Shown: positions 1 through 10,013, counted from the stretch's first letter. The stretch is 64,000 nt of DNA from Chloroflexota bacterium (GCA_005880915.1 VBIW01000034.1:186001-250000), one strand, 5' to 3'. Program-made: numbers and translations. Notes: generated from the letters alone by a model not told the origin.

Positions 1-2
1 TG

Positions 3-953
3 ATGGGGGAGCTCCAGGGTGAGCAACGTTTTCTCGCCTTGTCGCTTCTGTCGTCCAGCCAGGCTGGTCTCAAGCTGGTCGCCGCCATCGCCCTGGGCAT
101 TGTGTTTGGTCCGTTTGGGGTCATCGCGGGGATTTCAGTTGCCTCTGCCGTGGTCTACGCCGTAGCGGTTGGGATGCTGTGGCCCAAGCTAACGATCAAG
201 AGTCAGCTGTCATGGAGACGGCCCGCAGTGGCCTACCTGGTGGTAGTGGTCCCAAGCACGCTGGCACTTGCAGTCTTGCTGAGCACCGATGTGCTACTCG
301 TGAAGCATTTCTTTTCACTCCGCGCCGCTGGCGAGTACGCCGCCGTTGCGGCCATGGGTCGCGCGATTTTCTGGGGAGCGAGTGGAGTCGCCGCGGTGCT
401 GTTTCCGAAGGTGGTCGTTCGGCGCACACAAGGCCAGGGCGGCTTGAACCTTGTCATCGCTTCGTTGGTGCTGGTGGCCTTAGGTGGCGTCCTCGGACTG
501 GTTTTGCTCTCGTTCGCATCAACGTGGCTTCTGACAGCTTTCGCTGGAGCAGCCTACGTCGGCGCCGTCGGCTACCTTCCGTGGTACGCCCTCGGCATGA
601 CGCTGTTGGGAGCCGTCGCGGTTCTGATTGCGACTCATCAGTCGTCCGGAAACACAGGTTTTCTGGCCATCCTCCTCCCCCTCACCCTGCTCGAACCAGT
701 GCTGATCGCAGCATTTCACCAAGACCCCGCTCAGGTGGTCCAGGTCATGGACGTCTCGATGAGTCTGGTTCTGGTCGGACTGGCAGCTTTGTATGTGGCT
801 CAGCATCGCGACTCGCGCTGGGCAGTCGATTCGGTAGTAGTAGATGGACACGGGGTGCCCGAGCCATCTCAGATTCCGTTGACAACCGTTATGGCATCCG
901 CAGGTCCGGTCACGACCGTCGGCGCCACAATGCACAAGGACAAGCCATCGTGA
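3..953 (+). CDS. polysaccharide flippase-type membrane protein, C-terminal part (partial)
   Basis: The reading frame is open to the left edge, so the true start probably lies outside the window and the ATG at position 3 may be internal. The visible 316 residues contain about eight hydrophobic helices separated by short basic loops, as in the C-terminal half of Wzx/MATE-like polysaccharide exporters, followed by a polar tail of about 50 residues. Its place at the head of a glycosyltransferase row supports a role in flipping a lipid-linked glycan across the membrane. The stop overlaps the next gene's GTG start in the sequence GTGA. Membrane transport is well supported; the substrate is unknown. 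Confidence 0.7.
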   Translation: MGELQGEQRFLALSLLSSSQAGLKLVAAIALGIVFGPFGVIAGISVASAVVYAVAVGMLWPKLTIKSQLSWRRPAVAYLVVVVPSTLALAVLLSTDVLLVKHFFSLRAAGEYAAVAAMGRAIFWGASGVAAVLFPKVVVRRTQGQGGLNLVIASLVLVALGGVLGLVLLSFASTWLLTAFAGAAYVGAVGYLPWYALGMTLLGAVAVLIATHQSSGNTGFLAILLPLTLLEPVLIAAFHQDPAQVVQVMDVSMSLVLVGLAALYVAQHRDSRWAVDSVVVDGHGVPEPSQIPLTTVMASAGPVTTVGATMHKDKPS

Positions 954-1774
954 GTACCAAGGTAATTCCTGACACAGCTGACCAGTCAACCACCCACAAC
1001 CCCGTCGTGCCATCCCATGTTCAGCTGTCCGTCGTCGTCCCGGCCTTCCGCGAGGGACGGAACATTTACGCGAACCTGGTGCGCCTGCTCACCGAGCTTG
1101 ATCAACTCGGCACTGACTACGAAGTGATCGTAGTTTCTGACGGCAACACGGATGCAACGGCCGTCGAAGCGCGGAGAGTCTCTTCTCCCCGGATCAAGGT
1201 GCTGAGTTATCCGATGAACATCGGTAAGGGCTTCGCTCTCAGTTACGGGGTGAGCGAAACGCGCGGGTCACTGGTCACCTTCATCGATGCCGACATGGAA
1301 CTTGACCCTCACAACATCAGAGCTTTTCTCGATGTCATGAAGGATTCGGATTGTGACGCCGTGGTCGGTTCCAAGAGGCACCCCGCTTCGAAGGTGTCGT
1401 ACCCGTGGGCCCGGCGCTTTCAAAGCTCCATCTACCAATTGGTGATCCGCATCTTGTTCAACCTCAACGTTCGTGACACGCAAACGGGACTGAAGCTGTT
1501 CCGTCGCGATGTTCTGCTGGCGGTTGTTCCATTGCTTGCGGTGAAGGGCTTTGCCTTTGACCTGGAGCTTCTCGTCGTCTCCAGCAAGTTGGGCCACACC
1601 AAGATTGTCGAGGCGCCTATCGACCTGGCCTACAAATTTGAAAGCACTGTCGATCTCCATGCCGTGTGGCGCATCTTGTGGGACACGGCCGCAATCTTCT
1701 ACAGACTGCGGATCCTCAAGTACTACGACCGCCGCGCCGCCGAACTTGCAGGATCGCCAGCTCCTCGTTCGTAG
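950..1774 (+). CDS. GT2 glycosyltransferase, polyprenyl-phosphate sugar synthase-like
   Basis: The protein has about 274 residues and a classic GT-A fold. VVVPAFREG opens the domain, VSDGNTDAT follows, then NIGKGFALSYG and the metal-binding FIDADMELDP. The later VGSKRHPASKV and the DTQTGLKLFRR segment are typical of dolichyl-phosphate glucose/mannose synthases (DPM1/ALG5-like). Such enzymes transfer a sugar from a nucleotide sugar to a polyprenyl phosphate, supplying donors for membrane GT39/GT-C enzymes such as the one at 6242. I chose the GTG at 950 because it overlaps the upstream stop by 4 nt and sits just before the conserved domain. The frame is open further upstream to 179, but that part is antisense-like noise over the flippase gene. 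Confidence 0.82.
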   Translation: MSTKVIPDTADQSTTHNPVVPSHVQLSVVVPAFREGRNIYANLVRLLTELDQLGTDYEVIVVSDGNTDATAVEARRVSSPRIKVLSYPMNIGKGFALSYGVSETRGSLVTFIDADMELDPHNIRAFLDVMKDSDCDAVVGSKRHPASKVSYPWARRFQSSIYQLVIRILFNLNVRDTQTGLKLFRRDVLLAVVPLLAVKGFAFDLELLVVSSKLGHTKIVEAPIDLAYKFESTVDLHAVWRILWDTAAIFYRLRILKYYDRRAAELAGSPAPRS

Positions 1775-1780
1775 CCAGGT

Positions 1781-2599
1781 ATGCAAACCGACCCGTTAGA
1801 AGACCCTTCTCCCGACGCGGCCTTTTACGAACGGCGAACGACCGAAAAGAATCCCACGAGCGACAACCCGGAAATGACCGGGCTTGTCCGGCGAATTCAC
1901 GACTGGTGCGGCATTGAGGACGGCTTCCGCGTGCTGGACTTCGGCTGTTACGACGGTTACATAGTCCGAAGGCTTCGGAAGCTCGCAAAGATCCACGGCG
2001 TCGGGATCGATATATCGCCGAGCGCCATGGCCCAGGCAAGGCACGCCGCGGATAACGAGGGTCTAGATGGGTTGGAATTCGTGGTCAGCGACGGCGCCCA
2101 CGTCCCCTTTCCCAACGGTTCGTTCGACGTGGTCATCTGCAGCGAAATTCTTGAGCACGTTCCCGACCTCGATGCGGTTCTGGCCGAGATCTCTCGCATC
2201 CTTGTCAAGGGTGGCCGTGTTTACGCAACAATGCCGAACAGCCTGTCGGATGTGTGGGCGCCGTTTCACCCTCTGTGTAGGCGAGTCGATCAGGTAGAAG
2301 GGCACTTGCGGCGGATGACTCGAACGGAATTCATAGCTGCGCTGCAGAGTCACGGACTGCAGCCAACACGGGTGCGATACAGGGGATTCGTGCTGTCAGC
2401 CCTCTGGTACTCCACGTTCATCTACAACCCGCGGATCAAACGAATGGGAATCTCCCTGATCTCTCAGCGGGAGTCGCTCTCCCAGCGCACTGCACGGTTG
2501 GCTGCGTTCAGCATGATGCGCGCGTATATCGCCTTTGATCGACTCTTCCAGGGAAGTCGACGCTGCATGGGGATTGATGCTGCGCTGTCCAAGGTGTGA
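1781..2599 (+). CDS. class I SAM-dependent methyltransferase
   Basis: The protein has 272 residues with a Rossmann methyltransferase core. VLDFGCYDGYIVRRL is motif I (SAM binding), GVGIDISPSAMAQAR is the acidic motif, and VICSEILEHVPDLDAVL is the motif IV region of the Methyltransf_11 type. It starts at an ATG 6 nt after the preceding glycosyltransferase, with AGCCAGG just upstream, and shares that transcription unit. The likely role is methylation of a sugar or lipid-linked intermediate in surface glycan synthesis. The acceptor cannot be read from the sequence. Confidence 0.75.
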   Translation: MQTDPLEDPSPDAAFYERRTTEKNPTSDNPEMTGLVRRIHDWCGIEDGFRVLDFGCYDGYIVRRLRKLAKIHGVGIDISPSAMAQARHAADNEGLDGLEFVVSDGAHVPFPNGSFDVVICSEILEHVPDLDAVLAEISRILVKGGRVYATMPNSLSDVWAPFHPLCRRVDQVEGHLRRMTRTEFIAALQSHGLQPTRVRYRGFVLSALWYSTFIYNPRIKRMGISLISQRESLSQRTARLAAFSMMRAYIAFDRLFQGSRRCMGIDAALSKV

Positions 2600-2665
2600 C
2601 GGTCCGCAGGGGGCGGCAGGATTTCGATCGATGAGCTTCGCCGATGGTCCCAGGCGTCTGGGACC

Positions 2666-3709
2666 GTGATCTCGGCAACAAAGCCGCGAGTCGCCGTCTG
2701 CATCGGTGCATTCGAATACGGCGGCCAGGGCACAGTGGTCGAGCAGGAGCTGATTCACCTTCAAGACCGATTCGACCTGACTCTGATATCGGAGCGGATG
2801 CTGAGAGCGATCCCTGACGGCGTCTCGGCCGTTGAACTCTCCCCGTGGAGGCCCTTTCCCGCAACCAACCCCGCGTTGCGCGCTTTGCTTCGACGCTTTG
2901 ACCTCGTTCACTGTCATGACTCGCTGGGCATGATGGTTGCGGCCCGAGCTGCTGGTAAGCGATTCCTCGTCACCTCACACGGCATCGCGCCCATTCGCCT
3001 CAGGCCAACCACGCGCTCGAAAGTCGAAGGGCGGATCACGCTCGCCGCTTACCCGAGTCTCTATCGATCGGCCGATGTGGTTGTAGCGATCAGCAGATAC
3101 GTAGCAACCTGGGTGAAGGAATTTGCCAAGGTAGACGCTCAATTCATTCCCAACGGAGTGGCAGGCGTCATGCCGTCGATCTCGAGCCGACCCACAGAAC
3201 GAAAGCTCCTCTACGTAGGCGAGATCAGTAAGCGCAAAGGCGTAGCGGACCTGATCGATGGGCTACAAGCTTCCCCAAAGGACGTGTCCCTGGACCTCGT
3301 AGGCAGAGCCAGCCCTCCGTCATATTGGTCCGACGCCAGCCGATCGAAGCTGTCCGATCGCATTCGGTTCCACGGAATTCTGGAACCAGCCGACTTGGCA
3401 CATGCATACGCTTCGGCGTTCTGCACCTGCTCCGCGTCATTTTGGGAGGGCTTTGGCTTGCCTGTGCTCGAAGGTTTTAGCTTCGGCCGTCCATCAGTCG
3501 TGCGCGGCCAGGGAGGAATGCTCGAACAGGTGGAAGAGTCAGGAGCCGGGTGCTGCTTCCAGACACCAAGCGAAATGGCGGCTTGCATCGATGTCGTGAC
3601 GGAGAACTGGGAAGAGTTCTCGAAGCGTGGCAGGGAGTTTGCAAGCATCCATACGTGGCGAGAAACGTTTCGCGCTTACGGAGATCTGTTCCAGCGTCTT
3701 CTGCACTAA
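2666..3709 (+). CDS. GT4 family glycosyltransferase
   Basis: The protein has 347 residues and a GT-B fold. The N-terminal acceptor half has AFEYGGQGTVVEQEL, then LVHCHDSLG and the linker VVAISRYVATWV. The C-terminal donor half has LYVGEISKRKGVADLIDGL and then the E-x7-E type segment SFWEGFGLPVLEG. These are hallmarks of GT4 retaining transferases using nucleotide sugars. The start is a GTG; about 66 nt separates it from the methyltransferase gene. It closes the first plus-strand run of the glycan cluster and faces the converging gene at 3743. The sugar specificity is not readable. Confidence 0.8.
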   Translation: MISATKPRVAVCIGAFEYGGQGTVVEQELIHLQDRFDLTLISERMLRAIPDGVSAVELSPWRPFPATNPALRALLRRFDLVHCHDSLGMMVAARAAGKRFLVTSHGIAPIRLRPTTRSKVEGRITLAAYPSLYRSADVVVAISRYVATWVKEFAKVDAQFIPNGVAGVMPSISSRPTERKLLYVGEISKRKGVADLIDGLQASPKDVSLDLVGRASPPSYWSDASRSKLSDRIRFHGILEPADLAHAYASAFCTCSASFWEGFGLPVLEGFSFGRPSVVRGQGGMLEQVEESGAGCCFQTPSEMAACIDVVTENWEEFSKRGREFASIHTWRETFRAYGDLFQRLLH

Positions 3710-3742
3710 GTACGAAACAGGAGCCGATGCACAACTCAGCCG

Positions 3743-4933
3743 TTATCTAGCGGCTTTGGCCGGCAGTCGAGAACTCATCATCAGCACCTCATACTCGTGG
3801 GAGAGACTTGGCCACGAATGCTCGATGAGGACTTGATCAGCGATCCGTTCCTCATCGCCAGTGAGGGGACCTCGCGACAGTGCCCGGTGGAGTGCACCTG
3901 CCAACTCCTTTGGATCGTCAAGTTCAACCAGTTCTGCGACTGGTGGTCGAAGGAATTCGGCCAACCCCCCGATGCGGGATGCAACCACGCGTCGTGTTGC
4001 CCCCACTGCTTCGAGAGCTACCAGCCCGAAGGGTTCGTCACGCGATGGCACGGCGACGACGCCAGCCAGCTCGAAAAGATCGGAAAGGCCCTCGCGGTCC
4101 AGCCAACCGGGGAAGCAGACTTTAATGTCGGCCGGTAACAGAGCCGCTATCTGGCGCAAGGTCGAGAGTTCTCCTCCATCGGCGCCGGCGATCACGCACG
4201 CCAACCGCGGCACACCAACATCACTGAGAGCGCGAAGCAGAACGTCGAACCCCTTGCTCCTGGAGAGTCGGCCAGCGGCGGCGATCACCGGGACACCTGG
4301 TTCCAATCCGAGCCGTTGACTCAGCCTCGCCGCGCGACGATCATCGCGGCCGGGAAGTGGAGTGATTCCATTAGGCACGACCGTGACCTGGCGGTCCGAG
4401 TGCAACGCCTCCGCCACTGCGCGCGATATCGCCGTCACCGCGTCCGCTCCGGCCATCGTGCGTACAGGTCCCATGCGACGGTAAGCCGCATAGGCAGCTC
4501 GAATTGGCGCACGCCGGCGGCTTGGGGTCTGTGGCAATCCGTGGACCGTGAAAATGTACGGGACCTTCCTACGAACGAGAAACGCTGACGCCAAGTCCAC
4601 CAATGCATAGCCGTAGCCGTGCAGGTGAGCAACGTCAGGCGACCATTCTTTGAGGTCCTGGCCCAGCTGAAAGCTGGCCGCGGGATTGGGTGGCACAACT
4701 GATCGGAAATGTGGTTGCCGTCTGAAGAGTGGAACCAAAGGGTACCGATAGACAGAGACGCCGTCCTTCAGGTCTGCCAGACGACCGCCTCGCCAGGATC
4801 TATGCGTGTCCCAGGCGGAAAACACCCGAACCTCATTGGTCTTTGCGTACTCGAGGGCCAAGGCTTCGGACACAATCCCTCCACCGCCGATATGGTCCGG
4901 TGGATATTCGGGTGTGACTACTGCGATTCTCAC
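3743..4933 (-). CDS. GT4 family glycosyltransferase
   Basis: This GT-B transferase has about 396 residues. VRIAVVTPEYPPDHIGGGG is the typical GT4 N-terminus with a glycine loop, followed by HLHGYGYALVD and FTVHGLPQ. The donor half contains AAGRLSRSKGFDVLLRAL and SRDEPFGLVALEA, the phosphate and nucleotide-binding EPFG motif. I chose the GTG at 4933 over an in-frame ATG at 4987 because it overlaps the upstream gene's stop as GTGA and begins exactly at the conserved first beta strand. It is the second gene of a two-gene minus-strand unit. The sugar donor and acceptor are unknown. Confidence 0.82.
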   Translation of the reverse strand: MRIAVVTPEYPPDHIGGGGIVSEALALEYAKTNEVRVFSAWDTHRSWRGGRLADLKDGVSVYRYPLVPLFRRQPHFRSVVPPNPAASFQLGQDLKEWSPDVAHLHGYGYALVDLASAFLVRRKVPYIFTVHGLPQTPSRRRAPIRAAYAAYRRMGPVRTMAGADAVTAISRAVAEALHSDRQVTVVPNGITPLPGRDDRRAARLSQRLGLEPGVPVIAAAGRLSRSKGFDVLLRALSDVGVPRLACVIAGADGGELSTLRQIAALLPADIKVCFPGWLDREGLSDLFELAGVVAVPSRDEPFGLVALEAVGATRRVVASRIGGLAEFLRPPVAELVELDDPKELAGALHRALSRGPLTGDEERIADQVLIEHSWPSLSHEYEVLMMSSRLPAKAAR

Positions 4934-6069
4934 CCCTTCGCGAGCCGCCGCCAGGCGGCTTCCGTTTGAGCTGCCGCTTCGCTCCATGGAATGAATTGAT
5001 TCGTCACCTGTCCCCTACTTCCATCGAGCGCCCTGCCAAGAGCGCCCGCTAATGCGGCTGCATTGAGCTCGAATTCCAAAGGGCCCGGGCCGAACAAGGG
5101 CCTAAGGGGCCGGCTGTAGCAGATCACGGTTCGCGACCGCTGCGCCGCGGCCGCCACAGCGCTGGTTGATACGCACTCTGTGTAGGGAAGGACCAGCACT
5201 TCAGCGCTTGCGAATGCCGCGTCCAGATCCTCATCAGGAATGTATCCAGACCATTCAGCCCTGTCCCCCAGCGCTCTGACCCTTCGCTCGAGATCGGCGT
5301 AGCGGGCCGCATATCCTCGGTCGAGGATCCTCGGGTTCTGCCCGACGCAGAACCTGAATCGAATGCCCGGAAGGGCCGCCGACTCGGCCGCTTCGACTAC
5401 GACCTCCGGCAGCTTGTAGCCGGTCAGAAAGCCGAGCGTAAGCACTTGCGCCTGTCCAGCATTGCGGCGTTGCGGTGCGCCGGCCAGGTGTGCCCCAGGC
5501 TTGATCGTCAGCAGTTGCCTTTCGTGTATGCCGTACTCCCCGACCAGAACCTCGCGGAAGTGGTCGTGATGCACTATGAGAATGTCAGATGATGCGGCTA
5601 GAGCTCGATAGGCAAGGCGGAAACCGGCCCTGACCAATCGTGCGGATCCTGGAAGCGAATTTCGTCGCAGAAACGCAGGAGTAACCTCGGCAGGGTCCAC
5701 CACACCGTGAACGGTGGTAAGAATCCGAACCCCCTTGCGGCGCATCGAGATCAAAGCAGCCGTCAACACCGCGCTCTGAAACAGACCGCCATAGAGATTG
5801 AATTCATGCTGGACGTGAAGCACGTCGGGCTGGAACTCGGAAACGGCTCGGCGAACCTGCCCGGGCAATTGGCGGTTAGGAATCCAAGTTGGCATGACCC
5901 TAGCGTGGCCAAGCAAGCGTGGAGCCGCTGTGGCTTGAGCAAGGACCTGAACATCGACATCGGACGACATGGCTGAAACTAGCTGAGCCGTATAGGCCGC
6001 GACACCGCTCTCGGGGAGCTGGTCAGCTCGCGCAGGTACAGGTGAGACAAGTGCAGCTTTCAGCACCAC
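4930..6069 (-). CDS. GT4-like glycosyltransferase
   Basis: The protein has 379 residues and a GT-B layout. SPVPARADQLPESGVAAYTAQL is a GT4-type N-terminal glycine loop. DVLHVQHEFNLYGG and TTVHGVVDP follow in the acceptor half. The donor half has VLTLGFLTGYKLPEVVVEAA and ends with VLVLPYTECVSTSAVAAAA, which lacks the usual E-P-F-G core but keeps the following small-residue helix. It is the first gene of the minus pair with 3743 (GTGA overlap). It starts at the first of two consecutive GTG codons. It probably adds one sugar of the repeat unit; it is more divergent than its neighbour. Confidence 0.75.
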   Translation of the reverse strand: MVLKAALVSPVPARADQLPESGVAAYTAQLVSAMSSDVDVQVLAQATAAPRLLGHARVMPTWIPNRQLPGQVRRAVSEFQPDVLHVQHEFNLYGGLFQSAVLTAALISMRRKGVRILTTVHGVVDPAEVTPAFLRRNSLPGSARLVRAGFRLAYRALAASSDILIVHHDHFREVLVGEYGIHERQLLTIKPGAHLAGAPQRRNAGQAQVLTLGFLTGYKLPEVVVEAAESAALPGIRFRFCVGQNPRILDRGYAARYADLERRVRALGDRAEWSGYIPDEDLDAAFASAEVLVLPYTECVSTSAVAAAAQRSRTVICYSRPLRPLFGPGPLEFELNAAALAGALGRALDGSRGQVTNQFIPWSEAAAQTEAAWRRLAKG

Positions 6070-6241
6070 GGACTCCGCACCGGTTCCAAAAATCGCGCGT
6101 GCAATACTATCGCCAGTGACTGGGGCCGACCAGGCAGGTACTAATCGGCATGGAGACCGCCGCCACCAATATCCACGAGCCGATGGTTTGGGTTGCCGTC
6201 GTCGCTGATCGGGAACCCACCTGAGTCATAGCTGATCGGCC

Positions 6242-7978
6242 TTGGAGGACGACATTTACTCAAGCGGCTCGCAAGCCCGCGGCACGGTCCCTGCGGCCCT
6301 CGAGATTCAGCAACCTACAAACGTGGCTGAACCTATCCGCAGGCCAGACGACGCAGTTCCCGCCGGGGTTCGGACACGGCTGAAACGATACCGATTGCAA
6401 TTTGCGATCGCAGCCGTGCTCTTGCTTGCGTCAAGCCTACGTTTTCCAGATCTGCAGAGAGTCCCATTGCCTCTTGCCGACGAGATCCTCGCGGCGGTGG
6501 ATGTTCACTACATGACGACCACCGGCCACCACTTCGATGGTGCTCACGCGGGAATTCTCGCCTATATGATCCCAGCGCTAGACGGAAGATTCCTGGTCTC
6601 GCTCTTGGGCGGACATACCGTCCCGGACTTTCGCCTGGTCTCGGCCTTCTTCGGCGTGCTTACCGTCGGACTGATGGTTTGGTTCGGGCGTGAGCTGCTA
6701 GACGTGCGCTTGGGGGTGTTGAGCGCCGCAGCCTTGGCTGTGATGCCTTGGCACATCTACTTCAGCCGGATCTACTTTCCGGGCAGCGAGTATTTGTTCC
6801 TCACCCTGCTCGCGATCTGTTCGGAGCTCACCGCGCTGCGGCGTCGATCCCTCGCCTGGGGAGTTGTGGCTGCAATCTCCGCCGGTGGGTCGATCTACAT
6901 CTATCCAGTGGCTCTCCTCTCCACCCCGATTCTGCTGGGATCGGTGCTCGCCTTTCGCTGGCCCGACTTCCGCGCGTTCGGCCTTCTGAGGTCAGCAGGC
7001 GCACTCCTGGTCGGGGCCTTGCTCTTGGTTCCATATGCCCTGGACCACCTGGTGGCCAGTGACCGCAGCGTAAGTGATGCAAACGCAGTGATCACGGGGA
7101 AGGGGATCTGGCAACACGGCCTGTCCGTGTCCGCAATGGCCCAGCAGTTCGTGCTTAGCTGGTCGAGCTACGCCAACCCGAATTTCGTCCTTCTTCATGG
7201 GGACAAGAATGTGGCGCAGTCAATCCAGCTGGTGGGCCAGGTCGGGTTGGTTCTCGGGATTGTCGGCTGGATCGGGATCCTGGTTGCCGTCTATCGGCGA
7301 ACCGCATTCGATTTGTTCCTCATCGCACTCACCGCGTCCTATCCGATCGCGGATGCCCTCACTTATGACGATGCGTGGGGGAACAGCCTTCGAGGCATCA
7401 TTGGCTCAGCCGTCTGGGCGCTTTGGTTTGCGGTTGGTATTCTGGAAATACATCGCTTCACTCGCGGGTCAATCCGACCAGCAGCATTCGCGGTTGTTGC
7501 GGCAGCTGTTGTACTGCAGACGGTGCTCTTCGCCGGCTACTACTTTGGCCCGTACACCCAGCAACATGCGTACGTCTTTGAGACCGGTTACGACAACATC
7601 TACGCAGACCTAGCCCGGAACCGGTACCAGAACGTCCCAATCACCTTGCACGCTGGGTACGCGCACCAGGCGATGCTCGAGTACTTCTCACAGTATCGGC
7701 TGCGCGCGACCGACACATCGCTATCGTGCTTCGCCCTCCCCTATACGCAACTCCACTATGACTCGTTGCCGCGGGTCGTCATAGTCAGAGAGGACCGCGG
7801 ATTTGCGGGTGTTTCCTATTGTGTCAACCAATCCAAGCTGATCGATCGCGACAAAGAGGCGCTGACCGACTTACCACTGCAACCAGGTGAGATGCCACGA
7901 CACGTCGACCTTGTCACTCTCTTCCCAAACGACCCGCAAGGGGATTACTACACTGCGATTTTCTATCTTCACAACTAA
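6242..7978 (+). CDS. GT39/GT-C membrane glycosyltransferase
   Basis: The 578-residue protein has a long hydrophobic body with about ten membrane helices, following a polar N-terminus of about 60 residues. The first large loop carries PLADEILAAVDVHYMTTTG, the acidic loop motif of the ArnT/PMT (GT39) superfamily in which Asp is the expected catalytic base. A soluble C-terminal domain of about 120 residues is likely extracytoplasmic. Such enzymes use polyprenyl-phosphate sugars, which fits the DPM1-like gene at 950. The start at a TTG (6242) is weak; a GTG about 28 codons later is possible. It is transcribed divergently from the gene at 4930. Confidence 0.7.
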   Translation: MEDDIYSSGSQARGTVPAALEIQQPTNVAEPIRRPDDAVPAGVRTRLKRYRLQFAIAAVLLLASSLRFPDLQRVPLPLADEILAAVDVHYMTTTGHHFDGAHAGILAYMIPALDGRFLVSLLGGHTVPDFRLVSAFFGVLTVGLMVWFGRELLDVRLGVLSAAALAVMPWHIYFSRIYFPGSEYLFLTLLAICSELTALRRRSLAWGVVAAISAGGSIYIYPVALLSTPILLGSVLAFRWPDFRAFGLLRSAGALLVGALLLVPYALDHLVASDRSVSDANAVITGKGIWQHGLSVSAMAQQFVLSWSSYANPNFVLLHGDKNVAQSIQLVGQVGLVLGIVGWIGILVAVYRRTAFDLFLIALTASYPIADALTYDDAWGNSLRGIIGSAVWALWFAVGILEIHRFTRGSIRPAAFAVVAAAVVLQTVLFAGYYFGPYTQQHAYVFETGYDNIYADLARNRYQNVPITLHAGYAHQAMLEYFSQYRLRATDTSLSCFALPYTQLHYDSLPRVVIVREDRGFAGVSYCVNQSKLIDRDKEALTDLPLQPGEMPRHVDLVTLFPNDPQGDYYTAIFYLHN

Positions 7979-8032
7979 GTTGGTGTCTAAACCATCCCGC
8001 GCTCGAGTGACGAGGTCGGGCGAGACTCAGCA

Positions 8033-8932
8033 ATGACGACTCGCTGCGTACTGGTCGTCCCGGCCCACAACGAGGCCGCGTCGATCGCGCGGTGCCTGAG
8101 CTCGGTAAGAGAGGCTCCCCTACCTCACGGCTTTGAGTGGCGCGAGTGGCGCGTTCTCGATGATGGCAGCACAGACCAAACTGCTCAGCAAGTTCGCAAT
8201 TGGGCGAGCGAGAATCCGACGGTCCCGTTAGCGCTGGTACAAGCAGCCACGCGGCGGGGCAAGATCGCGACCGTCAAGAGTTGCCACGAGGATCTGGTTG
8301 CGCAAGGCCACCTTCAAGACGTCATCGTCTTCATGGACGCTGATGTGACGATCAAGACCGACGCGCTCACCGCAGTGTTAGCCGGATTCGAGGAGGCCGA
8401 TGTAGTCGCCGTCACTGGATTGAGCCTGCCCAACCGAAGGAAGCTCGGCTGTCGAGGCTCTGCCTTCCAAATTGCTCTGGCCGCCAATTTCGCGCAGGAG
8501 CTGGGGCCGGACTTCACGCGGATCGAGGGCCGGCTGTATGCGTACCGTCTGGGTGCCCTGGCTGACCTCCACCTGGAGGCCGGACTCATCGTTGAGGACA
8601 CTCAGATGACTGAGTTTCTCTTGGAACACAAGCTGAGGGTGAAATCCGCGTTCGGCGCTGTGATCAACGTGACCCCGGCTGCTAGCTATTGGGACTTCTA
8701 CAAGCAGACGTATCGTGGCTATCAGGCCGCTGCGCTAGCTGGCCCGAAGTTTCCCGCTCGAACATACGTGACCACGCCGTTCGCGAGGCGGGCTCTGTTG
8801 CGCACGATTCGAGCTGACCCAATTGGGGCCGCGGCGTACACAGCAGCGCGAACCGTCGCCGCTCTCCTGCACCGAATCCGCCCTGTGACCTTTACGGACC
8901 AGTTTCTGGCGTCCGAATCCACCAAGGTCTGA
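8033..8932 (+). CDS. GT2 family glycosyltransferase
   Basis: The protein has 299 residues with a GT-A core. LVVPAHNEAASIARCL is the first nucleotide-binding strand, VLDDGSTDQTAQQV the second, and VFMDADVTIKTD is the DxD-type metal site. IVEDTQMTEFLLEH corresponds to the E-D segment that positions the catalytic base in processive-type GT2 enzymes. A short amphipathic C-terminal tail follows. It starts at a clear ATG 54 nt after the GT39 gene and belongs to the same plus-strand run leading into gmd. It probably makes one linkage of the surface polymer. Confidence 0.8.
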   Translation: MTTRCVLVVPAHNEAASIARCLSSVREAPLPHGFEWREWRVLDDGSTDQTAQQVRNWASENPTVPLALVQAATRRGKIATVKSCHEDLVAQGHLQDVIVFMDADVTIKTDALTAVLAGFEEADVVAVTGLSLPNRRKLGCRGSAFQIALAANFAQELGPDFTRIEGRLYAYRLGALADLHLEAGLIVEDTQMTEFLLEHKLRVKSAFGAVINVTPAASYWDFYKQTYRGYQAAALAGPKFPARTYVTTPFARRALLRTIRADPIGAAAYTAARTVAALLHRIRPVTFTDQFLASESTKV

Positions 8933-8975
8933 TCGCTAGCCGGCTGAACCCGACGCCATAGACTTGTCTTCACCA

Positions 8976-10013
8976 ATGGCAAGGACAGCACTGATCACAG
9001 GTGTCACCGGACAGGATGGGTCATATCTGGCTGAGCTCTTGCTCGAGAAGGGATACGAAGTCCACGGAGTCGTACGACGCTCATCGTCAATGAACCGTGG
9101 GCGGATCGACCACTTGCAGCACTCCAATCCAGGACAACCGGCGAGCTCCCGCTTCGTCCTCCACTACGGCGACATGACCGATTCGGGCGGCCTGAACCGC
9201 CTGGTGAAGACCGTACGACCTGATGAGATCTACAACCTGGCGGCGCAAAGCCACGTTCAAATCTCCTTCGACCAGCCTGAATACACGGGCGACACCGACG
9301 GCGTTGGTACAACACGCTTACTCGAAGCAATTAGAACGACTGGGCTGCCAGCCCGCTTTTATCAAGCATCCACGTCAGAAATGTTCGGTGTGTCGGCTCC
9401 CCCACAGAGCGAGACGACTCCATTCCGTCCAAGGAGCCCCTATGCGATCGCGAAGCTGTACGCCCATTGGATGACCATCAACTACCGCGAGGCACATCAT
9501 CTCTTCGCGTGCAGCGGGATTCTCTTCAACCACGAATCCCCTCGGAGGGGTGAGAACTTTGTCACTCGCAAAATTACTCGTGGCATTGCCCAGATTCTTG
9601 CGGGCAAATTGGACAAGTTGCGGATGGGTAATCTCGATGCGAAGCGGGACTGGGGACACGCCCGCGATTACGTACGAGCGATGTGGCTGATGCTCCAGCA
9701 GGATGAACCCGAGGATTACGTCATCGCTTCCGGCGTCGATCGGTCGGTGAGAGACTTTGCAGAGACGGCATTCCGTCTCGTCGGCCTCGACTGGCGCAAA
9801 TACGTCGAGGTCGACGAGGCCTACATGCGGCCGGCTGATGTCCCCGACTTGCGGGGGGATGCAACCAAAGCGGCTACGAAGCTTGGTTGGAAACCGTCCA
9901 TCACCTTTGACCAATTGGTTCATGAGATGCTGGAACACGACCTCAAATTGGAGGGGGTCGATCCCGCAAGCCACCTGGGCAAGCCGCGAGCCGGCATCTC
10001 GCCGCGTCGGTAA
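8976..10013 (+). CDS. gmd: GDP-mannose 4,6-dehydratase
   Basis: The protein has about 345 residues of the extended short-chain dehydrogenase family. [20 protein letters not shown] is the NAD(P)-binding glycine motif specific to GMD, and [17 protein letters not shown] is its cofactor loop. The catalytic Thr and Glu lie in ASTSEMFG, and the [10 protein letters not shown] segment holds Tyr-x3-Lys. [16 protein letters not shown] is the GMD substrate loop. It converts GDP-mannose to GDP-4-keto-6-deoxymannose, precursor of fucose, rhamnose or perosamine type sugars. I took the ATG at 8976 rather than a TTG four codons earlier. No reductase or epimerase for the next step is visible in the window. 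Confidence 0.95.
   Translation: MARTALITGVTGQDGSYLAELLLEKGYEVHGVVRRSSSMNRGRIDHLQHSNPGQPASSRFVLHYGDMTDSGGLNRLVKTVRPDEIYNLAAQSHVQISFDQPEYTGDTDGVGTTRLLEAIRTTGLPARFYQASTSEMFGVSAPPQSETTPFRPRSPYAIAKLYAHWMTINYREAHHLFACSGILFNHESPRRGENFVTRKITRGIAQILAGKLDKLRMGNLDAKRDWGHARDYVRAMWLMLQQDEPEDYVIASGVDRSVRDFAETAFRLVGLDWRKYVEVDEAYMRPADVPDLRGDATKAATKLGWKPSITFDQLVHEMLEHDLKLEGVDPASHLGKPRAGISPRR

Noticed and set aside
179-950. Long N-terminal extension of the GT2 glycosyltransferase frame
   Set aside because: It lies wholly over the flippase gene in another frame, reads as Arg/Ser-rich noise, and the GTG at 950 gives the normal domain start.
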